Source: an uncultured Flavobacteriaceae bacterium
GTDB lineage: Bacteria; Bacteroidota; Bacteroidia; Flavobacteriales; Flavobacteriaceae
Direction: 5' to 3'
NCBI GenBank assembly: GCA_947504035.1
Contig: CANNGA010000007.1
Span: 62,001-126,000, forward strand
DNA length: 64,000 nt
Part shown: positions 27,456-36,853 of the stretch, in pieces
How the letters are laid out: every line of letters begins with the position of its first letter
Numbering within the stretch: the first letter of the stretch is position 1
The notes under the pieces: model-generated
Told to the model about the DNA's origin: nothing
The model's database searches: none
What the model saw: only the letters and a program-made list of their open reading frames with translations
Position numbers and translations under genes: made by a program

Positions 27456-27547
27456 AATATTTGGGGTTGAAAAATACCATGCTAATATATGTAAAAAAAA
27501 CAAAAACGTAAGCTTACTGTAGGAAGGGGAATGTTTTATTTAAATAT

Positions 27548-28255
27548 TTAAGACTGTTTTGTATTTGAGAATTTTTCACGATAATACGCTGTTAATTCAG
27601 CAGGAGAGGCGCCCAGTTTACGTTTTAAATGAATGCGCCAGAAGTAATATTGCGTTTTCCATACGCCGTGTGTCTCATAACAACGGGCTGAGGTGGTTAG
27701 CCATTTTGGAATGACTACAAATTGTTTTTTTTGATACAGTTTTTTTATAAAATCATTGTCCTCATAAATTAAAAAGCTGTTGTCGTAGCCTTCAAGTGTA
27801 TCAAAAAGATCTCGTGTAACGAATAAGCTTTGGTCTCCACCACGACTTGCCATTATAGGAAGCGCAGTAAGCCAACCTGCTAATTTTAGCCACCAATGGG
27901 TACTATTAAAGCGCATTCTAAAACAGCCTGCTAAGTGGCCTTTGTCTACTCGAGAAACAATTAATTGATCGAAATGTTTAGGCGGATAAGAATCTGCGTG
28001 TAGAAAATATAAAATATTTCCAGTAGCCCGTGCTGCGCCGGCGTTCATTTGTTGGGCACGGCCTTTTGGAGAAGTTATACATATAACGCCTTTTATGGTA
28101 GCTACTTTTTTCAAAGTGTCGTCGCTGCTACCACCATCAGCTACAATAATTTCTTTAGTGTATTGAGACGACCGTAAGGCTATTAAATGTTGAAGCAGAA
28201 CACTAATAGTTTCTGCTTCATTATAAGTAGGGATGATGATAGATATTTTACTCAT
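27548..28255 (-). CDS. TIGR04283-family arsenosugar biosynthesis glycosyltransferase
   Basis: This 235-residue GT2 protein has IIIPTYNEAETI at the start, ADGGSSDDT for nucleotide binding, SPKGRAQQMNAGA and LHADSYPP. These motifs fit the TIGR04283 group, which is tied to arsenosugar clusters. It is proposed to act after ArsS in attaching or modifying the sugar-linked moiety; the exact step is not proven. Its start overlaps the end of the DUF547 gene by 8 bases, and it is the last gene of the operon. Confidence 0.88.
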   Translation of the reverse strand: MSKISIIIPTYNEAETISVLLQHLIALRSSQYTKEIIVADGGSSDDTLKKVATIKGVICITSPKGRAQQMNAGAARATGNILYFLHADSYPPKHFDQLIVSRVDKGHLAGCFRMRFNSTHWWLKLAGWLTALPIMASRGGDQSLFVTRDLFDTLEGYDNSFLIYEDNDFIKKLYQKKQFVVIPKWLTTSARCYETHGVWKTQYYFWRIHLKRKLGASPAELTAYYREKFSNTKQS

Positions 28256-29177
28256 TCAAACTCCAGTTGTAATCTTTAAATCGTTTTTTAGCATTAGCAG
28301 CAATTTTAACGTTGCTGTATATGTTTAAAAAATCAATAAGGTTACCGTTTTGTTTAAAATCTTTTGAGAACCATTGGAATATTTTCGAAAGCTCTAAAGT
28401 ATGAGCAGTGATCGTGTTTCTTGATTTGTCGCTTAAAAATTCTTTTGTAGCCGCGGTAAGTTGTTGGTCCATACTAGAGGCTTTAAACGTTTTATTTTGC
28501 AGTTTAGGACAAGAAAAAGAGGCGCATACAATGGCAAAATGAATACGAGGATCGTCCATTTTTCTTAGGATGTCATGCTCAATTTCATTTAAATTATACC
28601 ATTTATTGCCCAGTTTCCAAAAACGCTGATCCCAAGGTTTACTAATGTCTTTAATGCTTTTTACAGGCCAATGGCGTAAAATTAAATCTATAGTAAGTGC
28701 ATTGTAGGCATTAATCCAATAGGCTAATTTATCGTTTTTAGACCAACTGTCTTTAGGCATGTTTGCGCCCAAATAGGTGATGTATGCTTTTAAAGCTGAA
28801 CGGTCTTGTCTAAAACCATTGTAATTAACATTGCCCTTAGTAGAAACATGCTTTTGCAACAAGGTGTTAAAAGCTGTATGTGTAACCGTAGGTTTAGGTG
28901 CTATCGCTACTACTTTTTCTACCGTTTCACTAGCCTTTTCTACAGAAGCCTCTATAGCAGTTTCTGCAGGGGTTACTACAGCAGCTTGAATAGTTTCTTT
29001 TGCATCTATGACAGTCGTCTCTACTGGTGTAACAGGGGCGGCAGGAGCCGTTACCTTTTCTACAGGTGTAACAACTTCCTTTTGAGTTTGTGTCACTGTT
29101 TCTTTAGTGCCTCCACAGGAGGTTATGAAACAGAATGTAAGTACAGCTAAAAAATATTTCATAAACTTATTTGTCAT
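28248..29177 (-). CDS. DUF547 domain lipoprotein in the arsenosugar operon
   Basis: A lipobox-like FITSCGG (Cys at about residue 21) is followed by a low-complexity Thr/Val/Ala/Pro/Glu linker (about 28-90). The DUF547 domain comes next, with YWINAYNALTIDLI, the IEHDILRK block and FAIVCASFSCPKL. The linker would let a lipid-anchored domain reach through the periplasm. Placed 24 bases after arsM and overlapping the TIGR04283 gene by 8 bases, it is clearly an operon member. Its role in arsenosugar formation or export is unknown. It is a distant paralogue of 19282-19995. Confidence 0.85.
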   Translation of the reverse strand: MTNKFMKYFLAVLTFCFITSCGGTKETVTQTQKEVVTPVEKVTAPAAPVTPVETTVIDAKETIQAAVVTPAETAIEASVEKASETVEKVVAIAPKPTVTHTAFNTLLQKHVSTKGNVNYNGFRQDRSALKAYITYLGANMPKDSWSKNDKLAYWINAYNALTIDLILRHWPVKSIKDISKPWDQRFWKLGNKWYNLNEIEHDILRKMDDPRIHFAIVCASFSCPKLQNKTFKASSMDQQLTAATKEFLSDKSRNTITAHTLELSKIFQWFSKDFKQNGNLIDFLNIYSNVKIAANAKKRFKDYNWSLNE

Positions 29178-29201
29178 TAGGTATCCATCGTATTTTATGA
29201 A

Positions 29202-30173
29202 CTAGCAACACCCGCCACCATCGTAGTGGTATGTTGATGGGCTAAAAAAGATATCATCTCTGTTTAAATCTGCCAATGCCGCAGCGGTTTTGTCGCAAAT
29301 TGCTAAAGGCTGATTTTTGAGTAAGATGTGTCCTTTTTTATCATCAAAGTAGTCCTCTTCACCATAATAAATTGCTGCTTTACCTGTAAAGATACACGGG
29401 CCATCTTCTGGCATAGGGTCTTTTATAGCAGCCACCTCTATGGATTCAATATAAATTAATTCTTCTGTAGGGTAGTGTTTAGGGTCTAAAATTCTATAGG
29501 GTTTTCTGGCTCTTATTTCTATGGTGCCAAAACCAGCATCGGTAAGTGCTTTAACATACTCTGCTATTGGTAAACTACCACTTAAACAAAGCGCTCTTAG
29601 GCGTTCGTCGTTGCGTAAGGTGTCGTTCATAGGTTGTTCACAAGTAGGATCACTCATTACAAGACGACCATGTGGCTTTAATACGCGGTACATTTCGTCT
29701 ATGGCTTTCTTTAGATCTTCTGCTTTAAAAATGTTAAATAAACAGTTTTGAGCAGCCACATCAATAGAATTATCTTCTACAGGTAAGTTTAAAGCGTCTC
29801 CTTTTTTTAGATCTACAAAATCACTTTTAAACCAATCGTTTTGAGCTTCTGCTTCTTTAAAATTTTTGCGAGAGGCTTCTAGCATTTCATCTACAACATC
29901 TACACCAACAACACCTCCTTTTTGACGGTTGAAGTAAGAGAATTGTAGCAATTCCATACCGCCACCAACACCTACATACAACATTTTAGGATTGTTGGTT
30001 AAATCTCTAGCATGTACTGTAGAGCCACAACCATAATTCATCTCCTGCATGATTTTTGGGATTTTTAAGCCTGGTAGCTCCCAAATAGGGTTCGTTGTGC
30101 AGCATAAACCAACATCTGGCGTTAAGGCTGCTTCTTTGTATACATCGTGGGTGGTGTCTAAATAAGTACTCAT
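29202..30173 (-). CDS. arsM: Arsenite methyltransferase of arsenosugar biosynthesis
   Basis: This SAM-dependent methyltransferase produces methylated arsenic species in the cytoplasm. The SAM site reads VGVGGGMELL then GVDVVDEML and the post-motif AAQNCLFNIF. Cysteine sites likely to bind As(III) are present: LCCTTNP near residue 23, NYGCGST near residue 46, SDPTCEQP, and a C-terminal GGGCC. This cysteine arrangement matches the arsenosugar-linked ArsM group. ATG 30173 (MSTYLDT) is chosen over an in-frame TTG at 30188. The gene lies 72 bases after the purine nucleoside phosphorylase. Confidence 0.9.
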   Translation of the reverse strand: MSTYLDTTHDVYKEAALTPDVGLCCTTNPIWELPGLKIPKIMQEMNYGCGSTVHARDLTNNPKMLYVGVGGGMELLQFSYFNRQKGGVVGVDVVDEMLEASRKNFKEAEAQNDWFKSDFVDLKKGDALNLPVEDNSIDVAAQNCLFNIFKAEDLKKAIDEMYRVLKPHGRLVMSDPTCEQPMNDTLRNDERLRALCLSGSLPIAEYVKALTDAGFGTIEIRARKPYRILDPKHYPTEELIYIESIEVAAIKDPMPEDGPCIFTGKAAIYYGEEDYFDDKKGHILLKNQPLAICDKTAAALADLNRDDIFFSPSTYHYDGGGCC

Positions 30174-30245
30174 AGTCTTTGTATTCAATCTACAATTAAT
30201 AATGAACAGTTATGCGGTATAACTGCAAATGGTTTGTAGTGTGTT

Positions 30246-31058
30246 TTAAATTGATTTAATTAATTCTTTAAATAGGGTTACCATATGGGGCTCAGCCTTT
30301 CCTGCCATAGCAATAATTTCTGCAATGTCTACAGGTTCTAAATGATCTGGGTCGCATTCATCGGTTAAAACTGACACCGCTGCTACTTTTAAATTTAAAT
30401 GGTTGGCCACAATAATTTCAGGAACAGTACTCATACCTACGGCATCTGCGCCCATAAGTTTTAGCATGCGGTACTCTGCTCTGGTTTCAAGTTGCGGCCC
30501 AACAACACTAACATAAACGCCTTCATGCAGCGTGATGTTGTGTGCCTTGGCGCTATTTTTAAAGGCGGCGTTTAAAGTCGCATCATAAGGAGCGCTCATG
30601 TCTGTGAAACGTTCGCCTAAGGCTTCTACGCCTTTAAAAGCAAGAGGGGAACCACCTTGAAGATTAATATGGTCTTCAATAAGCATGAGTTCGCCTTTTT
30701 TGAAGTTTAAATTAATGGCGCCTGCTGCGTTAGAAACCAATAAGGTTGTAATGCCCAATTTTTCCATAATACGAACAGGGTAGGTAACATCTTGTAAGCT
30801 GTAGCCTTCATACAAATGAAACCGTCCTTGCATTACAATGACTTTCTTACCCGCTAATTTTCCAAAAATAAGTTTGCCTTTATGAAACTCTACAGTCGCG
30901 GTAGGGAAATTAGGAATGTGGTTATAGCTAACTTCTTTTATAATTTCAACATCGTTAATAAGTTGTCCAAGCCCAGTACCCAAAATGATACCTACTTCTG
31001 GATTTTCAAAACCTTTATCTTTAAGGTAGTCTACGGTTTCATTTATAAATTTAATCAT
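30246..31058 (-). CDS. Purine nucleoside phosphorylase
   Basis: This trimeric-type PNP of 270 residues has GIILGTGLGQL (phosphate loop), GRFHLYEGY, SNAAGAIN and MGADAVGMSTVPE, the family signature for purine binding. The general reaction is phosphorolysis of purine nucleosides. Inside an arsenosugar operon the likely substrate is 5'-deoxy-5'-dimethylarsinoyl-adenosine made by ArsS, from which it would remove adenine; that is inference from context. It overlaps the TIGR04282 gene by 8 bases. Confidence 0.88.
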   Translation of the reverse strand: MIKFINETVDYLKDKGFENPEVGIILGTGLGQLINDVEIIKEVSYNHIPNFPTATVEFHKGKLIFGKLAGKKVIVMQGRFHLYEGYSLQDVTYPVRIMEKLGITTLLVSNAAGAINLNFKKGELMLIEDHINLQGGSPLAFKGVEALGERFTDMSAPYDATLNAAFKNSAKAHNITLHEGVYVSVVGPQLETRAEYRMLKLMGADAVGMSTVPEIIVANHLNLKVAAVSVLTDECDPDHLEPVDIAEIIAMAGKAEPHMVTLFKELIKSI

Positions 31059-31680
31059 GAAGTTGTTTTATTTTTTCTTGTAATTCTATGTTGTTTTTAT
31101 AAAAGCTAGAAGCTGTTAAATCTTCAAACGTATCAATGTCGTTTAGAGTGTCTAACAGTTCAAAAGGCACCTCTAGTGTTTTTAATTCATCTAAGGTAAC
31201 CTCTAGTAAATGCGATGCACTCCATGGTTTGTCATTAAACACACTATTTTGAAGTTTAGAAAGACCTATAAGGTAATACCCGCCGTCTACAGCAGGACCA
31301 AACACAACAGGACTATGTTGTAAGGCTTCTAAGCCTGCATTAATATGTGTGGCCGTAATATCGGGCAAGTCAGAACCAATTAGCACAATACGTTCATAAC
31401 CGTCGTTAAAACCCTTTTGGAAAGCGTTTTTCATACGTGCCCCTAGATCTTCACCTTCTTGCGCGTACTTAGAAAACCCCATCCATTGGTCGTCCAAGAT
31501 CGTTTCGGAAAAGTAAATGCGCTTATCGGCTTGCATAGAGGTTGTTGCCGTTTCTGTAAGTTTTACCAATTCTGTATATACCTCGAAAGCCCCTTGATTG
31601 CCTATAGTTTTGGCAAGACGTGTTTTTACTTTGCCTAGTTTAATGTTTTTTACAAAAACAATTACAAGCGTTTTAGTCAT
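31051..31680 (-). CDS. TIGR04282-family arsenosugar biosynthesis protein (DUF2064 glycosyltransferase-like)
   Basis: The 209 residues form a GT-A/nucleotidyltransferase-like fold: FVKNIKLGKVKTRLAKTIG at the N-terminus, a DLGARMKNAF motif, VLIGSDLPDI and GPAVDGGYYLIGL. These fit the DUF2064 / TIGR04282 group found with arsenosugar genes. It overlaps neighbours by 8 bases on both sides (rhodanese upstream, PNP downstream). A role in forming the sugar conjugate is inferred. Confidence 0.87.
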   Translation of the reverse strand: MTKTLVIVFVKNIKLGKVKTRLAKTIGNQGAFEVYTELVKLTETATTSMQADKRIYFSETILDDQWMGFSKYAQEGEDLGARMKNAFQKGFNDGYERIVLIGSDLPDITATHINAGLEALQHSPVVFGPAVDGGYYLIGLSKLQNSVFNDKPWSASHLLEVTLDELKTLEVPFELLDTLNDIDTFEDLTASSFYKNNIELQEKIKQLHD

Positions 31681-32167
31681 ATATCTTTATACCATTTTTT
31701 AACCACTTGCCCCATGCTGGTGAAAATGCATGAACCGAGTCTGTTTTTTTTTCTTTTAAATTCACAACGTCTAGGTGGTTGTTTTTCCATTCAAAAATAC
31801 CACCATATAAGTTGAAAACATTTGTATAGCCACTAGTTTTAAGCCGTTCCGCAATGTCTTCTGAACGAATACCTAAAGAGCAATATACTACAATTTGAGC
31901 ATTTTTTTTAGGGAATTGTTTTTGGATTGTATCTAAATTAAAAAAGTCATAACCTACGCAAATAGCGTCCTTTATATGGCTGGTGTTGTATTCTTTTGTT
32001 TCCCGCGCATCTAATAGTAAAACTTGTTTTTTAATACGTTTAAGTGCATTAACATGAATATAAGGTATGGTTTCTTTGTTTTGCTGTTTTAACAGCTTAT
32101 CCAGTGTTTTTTGGCCAAAACTTAACATGGCGCAACACATACACAATACCATCATACCCTTTTTCAT
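31673..32167 (-). CDS. Rhodanese-like domain protein
   Basis: This 164-residue protein has a probable signal peptide (residues 1-19, with a Cys-rich CMCCAML core that might also serve as a lipobox) and one rhodanese domain. The active-site loop is YCSLGIRSE near residue 110, with the catalytic Cys in place. Rhodaneses of this size move sulfane sulfur or bind oxyanions such as arsenate. It lies 14 bases after arsS and overlaps the TIGR04282 gene. The exact job in the pathway is not known. Confidence 0.82.
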   Translation of the reverse strand: MKKGMMVLCMCCAMLSFGQKTLDKLLKQQNKETIPYIHVNALKRIKKQVLLLDARETKEYNTSHIKDAICVGYDFFNLDTIQKQFPKKNAQIVVYCSLGIRSEDIAERLKTSGYTNVFNLYGGIFEWKNNHLDVVNLKEKKTDSVHAFSPAWGKWLKNGIKIYD

Positions 32168-32181
32168 GTTGTTCTTAAGTT

Positions 32182-33246
32182 TTAAGCCACTGTACCTTGA
32201 CAGCTGCTACCAGCACCAGCAGTACAGCCATAGCAGTGTTGAGAGATCACAATAGAGCGTCCTTCAAGTTGTGCTTCATTATATTCTGAAATGTGTTTGG
32301 CTTTACTGTTTACAGGAAGCGCTAACATTTGGTTGAAATCGCAGTCGTATAAATACCCATCCCAGCTTACCGAAAGTGTATTTGTACACATCACATTGGC
32401 CACGGCAGAAGGGTTATAAGCTTCTACAAGTTGGTACATGTAATCTTCATAGTTTTCTGAGGCAATGAGGTAATCTAAAAAGCGAGAGATAGGAAGGTTG
32501 GTAATGGCAAACAAGTGATGAAACTGTATGCTAAAGTCTTCCATAAGTGCTTTTTTAAAGTCTTTCTCCATAGCCATTTGATCTCCAGGTAAAAATGCAC
32601 CGGAAGGGTTGTATACCAAATCGAGACGTAAACTACTCTCTGGCATACCATAACCTACGGCATTGAGTTCTTGTAAGGCCTTAATAGAGGCATCGAATAC
32701 ACCACTACCACGTTGTTTGTCTGTTTTACCTCTTGTCCAATGTGGCATAGAACTTACCACATGTACATTATGCTTTTTAAAGAATTCTGGGAGATCGTAA
32801 TATTTTTTATTGGCTCTTATTATGGTCAAGTTAGAGCGTACAATAAAATCTTTTATTCCTGCTTTAGAAGCTTCTTCTACAAACCATCTAAAATTAGGAT
32901 TCATCTCTGGAGCACCACCTGTAAGGTCTAACGTATGAGCGCCAGTTGTTTTTATAACGTCCAAACATTGTTGCATCGTGGCTTTGGTCATGATTTCCTT
33001 ACGATCTGGACCTGCATCTACATGGCAATGTTCGCAAACTTGGTTACACATGTAACCCACATTAATTTGAAGAATCTCTAACGTGTTGGCTTTAAGCGGA
33101 AACTGATTGGTCTCTTTTATCTTAGTGGCAAAGGTTGGTAATTCACCATTTTTAAAGATACCGTTTGATAGAATCTCTATTTGCCTTTTGCTATTGGCTA
33201 AAGCACTTTCGCGTTTTTGTAGTGATTGTGTTTTTACTTTTGTCAT
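32182..33246 (-). CDS. arsS: Radical SAM arsenosugar synthase ArsS
   Basis: The radical SAM cluster motif CNQVCEHC (CxxxCxxC) lies near residue 91. The C-terminal region carries the cysteine-rich SISWDGYLYDCDF-like block and the ending CYGCTAGAGSSCQG, typical of ArsS. In cyanobacteria ArsS joins a 5'-deoxyadenosyl group to dimethylarsinous acid, giving dimethylarsinoyl-adenosine. The length of 354 is normal. It is followed after 14 bases by the rhodanese gene and preceded by the AhpD-like gene. Confidence 0.92.
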   Translation of the reverse strand: MTKVKTQSLQKRESALANSKRQIEILSNGIFKNGELPTFATKIKETNQFPLKANTLEILQINVGYMCNQVCEHCHVDAGPDRKEIMTKATMQQCLDVIKTTGAHTLDLTGGAPEMNPNFRWFVEEASKAGIKDFIVRSNLTIIRANKKYYDLPEFFKKHNVHVVSSMPHWTRGKTDKQRGSGVFDASIKALQELNAVGYGMPESSLRLDLVYNPSGAFLPGDQMAMEKDFKKALMEDFSIQFHHLFAITNLPISRFLDYLIASENYEDYMYQLVEAYNPSAVANVMCTNTLSVSWDGYLYDCDFNQMLALPVNSKAKHISEYNEAQLEGRSIVISQHCYGCTAGAGSSCQGTVA

Positions 33247-33339
33247 ATGCTATAGTTGCGAACACCTACTGTTCTCATGATATTAGGAGCTTTGGGGAAT
33301 ACTAAGCCCTAAAAAAATAAGGCTTGCGACATCGGTCTA

Positions 33340-33675
33340 TTACCCGTCCAATTTATTAACCTTATTCATCATTTGTACACCATGTACAAGAGTCGCACCA
33401 CTTTTTATAGCGGCACCAACATGTACGGCTTCCATCATTTCTTCTTTAGTAATACCACGTTGTAAGCCATCTTTAGTATAGGCATCGATACAATAAGGAC
33501 ATTGTTCTGTATGGGCTACGGCTAAGGCAATTAAAGATTTTTCCCTTGCGGTTAATGCACCTTCTTCAAAAACTTTGCTGTAGTATTCGAAAAATTTAGT
33601 ACCTAGAGCCTCACTCCATTCCGTAATTTTCCCAAATTTTCTTAGGTCAGACGGATCGTAATATGTTTTTTGCAT
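33340..33675 (-). CDS. Arsenosugar-associated AhpD-like (carboxymuconolactone decarboxylase-type) protein
   Basis: This 111-residue AhpD-fold protein has the redox motif CPYCIDAY (CxxC) near residue 49 and HVGAAIKSGATLVHG near residue 84. It belongs to the small peroxidase-like group associated with arsenosugar clusters. It may reduce peroxides or arsenic species, but activity is not shown. It is the first gene of the minus-strand operon, 93 bases before arsS, with TATCTTTA (33698-33691 on the minus strand) as a weak -7 candidate. Confidence 0.85.
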   Translation of the reverse strand: MQKTYYDPSDLRKFGKITEWSEALGTKFFEYYSKVFEEGALTAREKSLIALAVAHTEQCPYCIDAYTKDGLQRGITKEEMMEAVHVGAAIKSGATLVHGVQMMNKVNKLDG

Positions 33676-33863
33676 GATCTTATTTTGTGGTAAAGATAAA
33701 CATCTTATCTAATTTGTCGGTAAAGGCCCTTCAACATAACAGAAAATTTATGGTTTAACAAATACTTAAATTTTTCGTAAAAAAGCATAGAATATATGAG
33801 AATTATAGGCTTAGAGTGCAGATGAATTTTTAATTTTACGAATTAATCTTCAAATTCGAATAC

Positions 33864-35348
33864 GTGTATTATATAGGATATGATTTAGGAAGTTCTTCAG
33901 TTAAGGTATCTATTGTAGATGCGGCTTCAGGAACGAACATAGTGACCTTAAACGAGCCCACAAACGAAATGGAAATTGTAGCACCAGAACAAAATTGGGC
34001 AGAACAAGATCCAAACATGTGGTGGCATTATGTATGTGTAGCGACGAAACGTGCTATAAAAGAAGGGCATATAGAAGCTTCTAAAATTAAAGGCATTGGT
34101 ATTTCGTACCAAATGCATGGTTTAGTTGTTGTTGATAAAGCGGGAGCACCTTTGCGAAATTCTATTATTTGGTGTGATAGCCGTGCCGTGGAGATTGGTA
34201 ATACAGCGTTTGAAGCTTTAGGTGAAACAAAATGTATGGACCACCTGTTAAATTCTCCAGGGAATTTTACAGCGTCTAAATTAAAATGGGTACGCGATCA
34301 TCAACCAGAGGTTTACGCTAAAATATACAAATACATGTTGCCAGGCGATTTTATCGCATTACAATTATCTGGAGTTTGTAATACGACAAAAAATGGCTTG
34401 TCCGAAGGCATGCTTTGGGATTATAAAACCGATACCGTAGCCGATTGGTTATTGGAGCATTACGGGATTGATACAAATCTTACACCAGATGTTGTCGCTA
34501 ACTTTTCAGAACAAAGTTTTGTTAATGCAGCAGGCGCAGAAGCAACAGGATTACCAGAAGGTGTACCTATCACTTACAGAGCAGGAGACCAACCTAATAA
34601 CGCCTTGTCATTAAATGTGTTTAATCACGGAGAGGTTGCTGCTACAGGAGGAACTTCTGGAGTTGTATATGCTGTAACGAATGTGTTGAAATCTAAGGAA
34701 TCTTCAAGGATTAACCATTTTGCACATGTAAATTATACCAAAGAAACCACAACTTTAGGGAAATTATTATGTATTAATGGTGCTGGGATTCAATACCGAT
34801 GGTTGAAAGACAATTTGGCATCCGATTCTTATGAGGCCATGAATGCCAAAGCAGAGGTGGTGCCTGTAGGATCTGAAGGCGTTTGTGTGATTCCTTTTGG
34901 CAATGGTGCCGAGCGTATGTTTAACAATAAGATTGTAGGAACGCATTTTTGTAATTTAAATTTAAATACGCATAGTGAAGGCCACTTGTGCCGTGCAGCT
35001 TTAGAAGGTATTGCATTTTCGTTTGTATACGGAATGGATATTTTAAAAGCGGATAATGCAGAGATAAAAGTGATACGAGCGGGGAATGATAATTTATTCC
35101 GATCTGAGATTTTCTCTAATACAGTGGCCACTTTAATTGGTCATGAAATTGAAATTTACAACACCACAGGAGCTGTAGGAGCAGCAAGAGCGGCAGGCTT
35201 AACCGATGGTGATTTTGAAAAATTTGGTGCTAACATTACAGCAAACGACCACGTAATGACTTATAAGCCTTTAGGGAATAAAGCGCCTTATGAAGCAGCA
35301 TACCAAAACTGGAAAAAAGAATTAGAAATAGTATTAAAACATAAATAA
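33864..35348 (+). CDS. xylB: Xylulokinase
   Basis: This 494-residue FGGY-family kinase phosphorylates D-xylulose to xylulose 5-phosphate. It shows the N-terminal phosphate loop [13 protein letters not shown], the sugar-site [16 protein letters not shown], the catalytic GDQPNNAL (Asp) and the second ATP loop [10 protein letters not shown]. The start is GTG at 33864, since MYYIGYDLG is the expected family start and no ATG precedes it. xylA begins 11 bases downstream, so the two form one operon. It is divergent from the arsenosugar operon. Confidence 0.92.
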   Translation: MYYIGYDLGSSSVKVSIVDAASGTNIVTLNEPTNEMEIVAPEQNWAEQDPNMWWHYVCVATKRAIKEGHIEASKIKGIGISYQMHGLVVVDKAGAPLRNSIIWCDSRAVEIGNTAFEALGETKCMDHLLNSPGNFTASKLKWVRDHQPEVYAKIYKYMLPGDFIALQLSGVCNTTKNGLSEGMLWDYKTDTVADWLLEHYGIDTNLTPDVVANFSEQSFVNAAGAEATGLPEGVPITYRAGDQPNNALSLNVFNHGEVAATGGTSGVVYAVTNVLKSKESSRINHFAHVNYTKETTTLGKLLCINGAGIQYRWLKDNLASDSYEAMNAKAEVVPVGSEGVCVIPFGNGAERMFNNKIVGTHFCNLNLNTHSEGHLCRAALEGIAFSFVYGMDILKADNAEIKVIRAGNDNLFRSEIFSNTVATLIGHEIEIYNTTGAVGAARAAGLTDGDFEKFGANITANDHVMTYKPLGNKAPYEAAYQNWKKELEIVLKHK

Positions 35349-35359
35349 AACGTAAAACA

Positions 35360-36685
35360 ATGGCATTAATAGGCGATAAAGAATACTTTAAAGGTATTGG
35401 CGAAATTAAATTTGAAGGGAAGGATTCTGATAATCCGTTAGCATTTAAATATTACAACCCAGAACAAGTTGTTGCGGGAAAAACAATGCGTGAGCATTTC
35501 AAGTTTTCGGTAGCATATTGGCATACCTTCTGTGGGCAAGGTGCAGATCCATTTGGGCCAGGCACACAGAGTTTTGAATGGGATAAACCTTCTGATGCTA
35601 TCGCTGCTGCAAAAGCAAAGGCAGATGCTGCTTTTGAGTTTATTACAAAAATGGGATTTGATTACTACTGTTTTCACGATTACGATTTAGTGCAAGAAGG
35701 CGCTACATTTGGAGAGTCTGAAAGTAGATTAGCAGCCGTTACAGATTATTTAAAAGAAAAACAAGCTGCTTCTGGTGCCAAGTTACTTTGGGGTACTGCG
35801 AACTGTTTTTCTAATCCACGTTACATGAACGGAGCCTCTACAAATCCAGATTTCGATGTTGTAGCACGTGCAGGTGGACAAGTGAAATTAGCGTTAGATG
35901 CTACGATTAAATTAGGTGGTGAAAACTACGTATTCTGGGGCGGACGTGAAGGTTACATGTCGTTGTTAAATACAGATATGGGACGTGAGTTAGACCACAT
36001 GGGGCAGTTTTTAGCTATGGCTAGAGATTATGCACGTGCACAAGGGTTTAAAGGAAACTTCTTTATAGAGCCTAAGCCTATGGAGCCTTCTAAGCACCAG
36101 TACGATTTCGATTCTGCAACGGCTATAGGTTTCCTTAAGGAGTACGGTTTAGACAAAGATTTTAAAATCAATATAGAAGTAAATCACGCGACATTAGCAC
36201 AGCATACATTCCAACATGAAATAGAAGTGGCTGCAAAGGCAGGTATGTTAGGAAGTTTAGACGCGAACCGTGGAGATTACCAAAATGGATGGGATACAGA
36301 CCAGTTTCCTAATAACATTCAAGAAACTACTGAAGCCATGTTAGTATTCCTAAAAGCAGGCGGCTTACAAGGAGGTGGTGTTAATTTTGATGCTAAAATT
36401 AGAAGAAACTCTACCGATTTAGAAGACGTGTTTTTAGCACACATTGGTGGTGCAGATACGTTTGCAAGAGCATTATTGGTAGCCGATAAAATTATTTCGT
36501 CTTCACCTTACGACAAGTTAAGAAAAGAGCGTTATGCGTCTTTCGATTCTGGAAACGGAAAAGCTTTCGAAGATGGGAAATTGAACTTAAGTGATTTGTA
36601 TCAAATTGCTCAAGACAATGGCGAATTAGAATTGAAGAGTGGTAAACAAGAATTGTTTGAAAACATCATCAATCAATACATCTAA
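35360..36685 (+). CDS. xylA: Xylose isomerase (class II)
   Basis: This 441-residue enzyme converts D-xylose to D-xylulose. Typical features are [14 protein letters not shown], the catalytic FHDYD (His), [23 protein letters not shown] (metal-binding Glu), EVNHATLA and SLDANRGD with WDTDQFP (metal-binding Asp residues). The length and N-terminal extension fit class II. It follows xylB closely and is followed by a strong terminator at 36750-36787, which separates the two enzymes from the transporter gene. Confidence 0.95.
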   Translation: MALIGDKEYFKGIGEIKFEGKDSDNPLAFKYYNPEQVVAGKTMREHFKFSVAYWHTFCGQGADPFGPGTQSFEWDKPSDAIAAAKAKADAAFEFITKMGFDYYCFHDYDLVQEGATFGESESRLAAVTDYLKEKQAASGAKLLWGTANCFSNPRYMNGASTNPDFDVVARAGGQVKLALDATIKLGGENYVFWGGREGYMSLLNTDMGRELDHMGQFLAMARDYARAQGFKGNFFIEPKPMEPSKHQYDFDSATAIGFLKEYGLDKDFKINIEVNHATLAQHTFQHEIEVAAKAGMLGSLDANRGDYQNGWDTDQFPNNIQETTEAMLVFLKAGGLQGGGVNFDAKIRRNSTDLEDVFLAHIGGADTFARALLVADKIISSSPYDKLRKERYASFDSGNGKAFEDGKLNLSDLYQIAQDNGELELKSGKQELFENIINQYI

Positions 36686-36749
36686 ACCACCTATAGAACG
36701 CCGCAAAATGTGCTAAGCACGTTTTAGAGTGTTAAAGTTTATTATAAAT

Positions 36750-36790
36750 AAAGCGAATCCTACAACAAAGGTTGTAAGATTCGCTTTGTT
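36750..36790 (+). terminator. Intrinsic terminator after xylA
   Basis: Two-part stem: AAAGCGAATC pairs with GATTCGCTTT and TACAAC pairs with GTTGTA, with one mismatch between them and an AAAG loop, followed by GTTTTG. It is one of the strongest hairpins in the window. It implies that the symporter gene downstream has its own promoter or is reached by read-through. Confidence 0.85.
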
Positions 36791-36853
36791 TTGCTTAAAA
36801 GTGAATTCTATCTCTTATATTAGCGGTCAACTAAAAATTAATATAGATAAATT

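Noticed and set aside
30246-31058. PNP as a simple purine-salvage gene that merely lies in the operon
   Set aside because: It overlaps the TIGR04282 gene and is followed by arsM; a pathway role in removing adenine from the ArsS product fits better, although salvage activity is not excluded.
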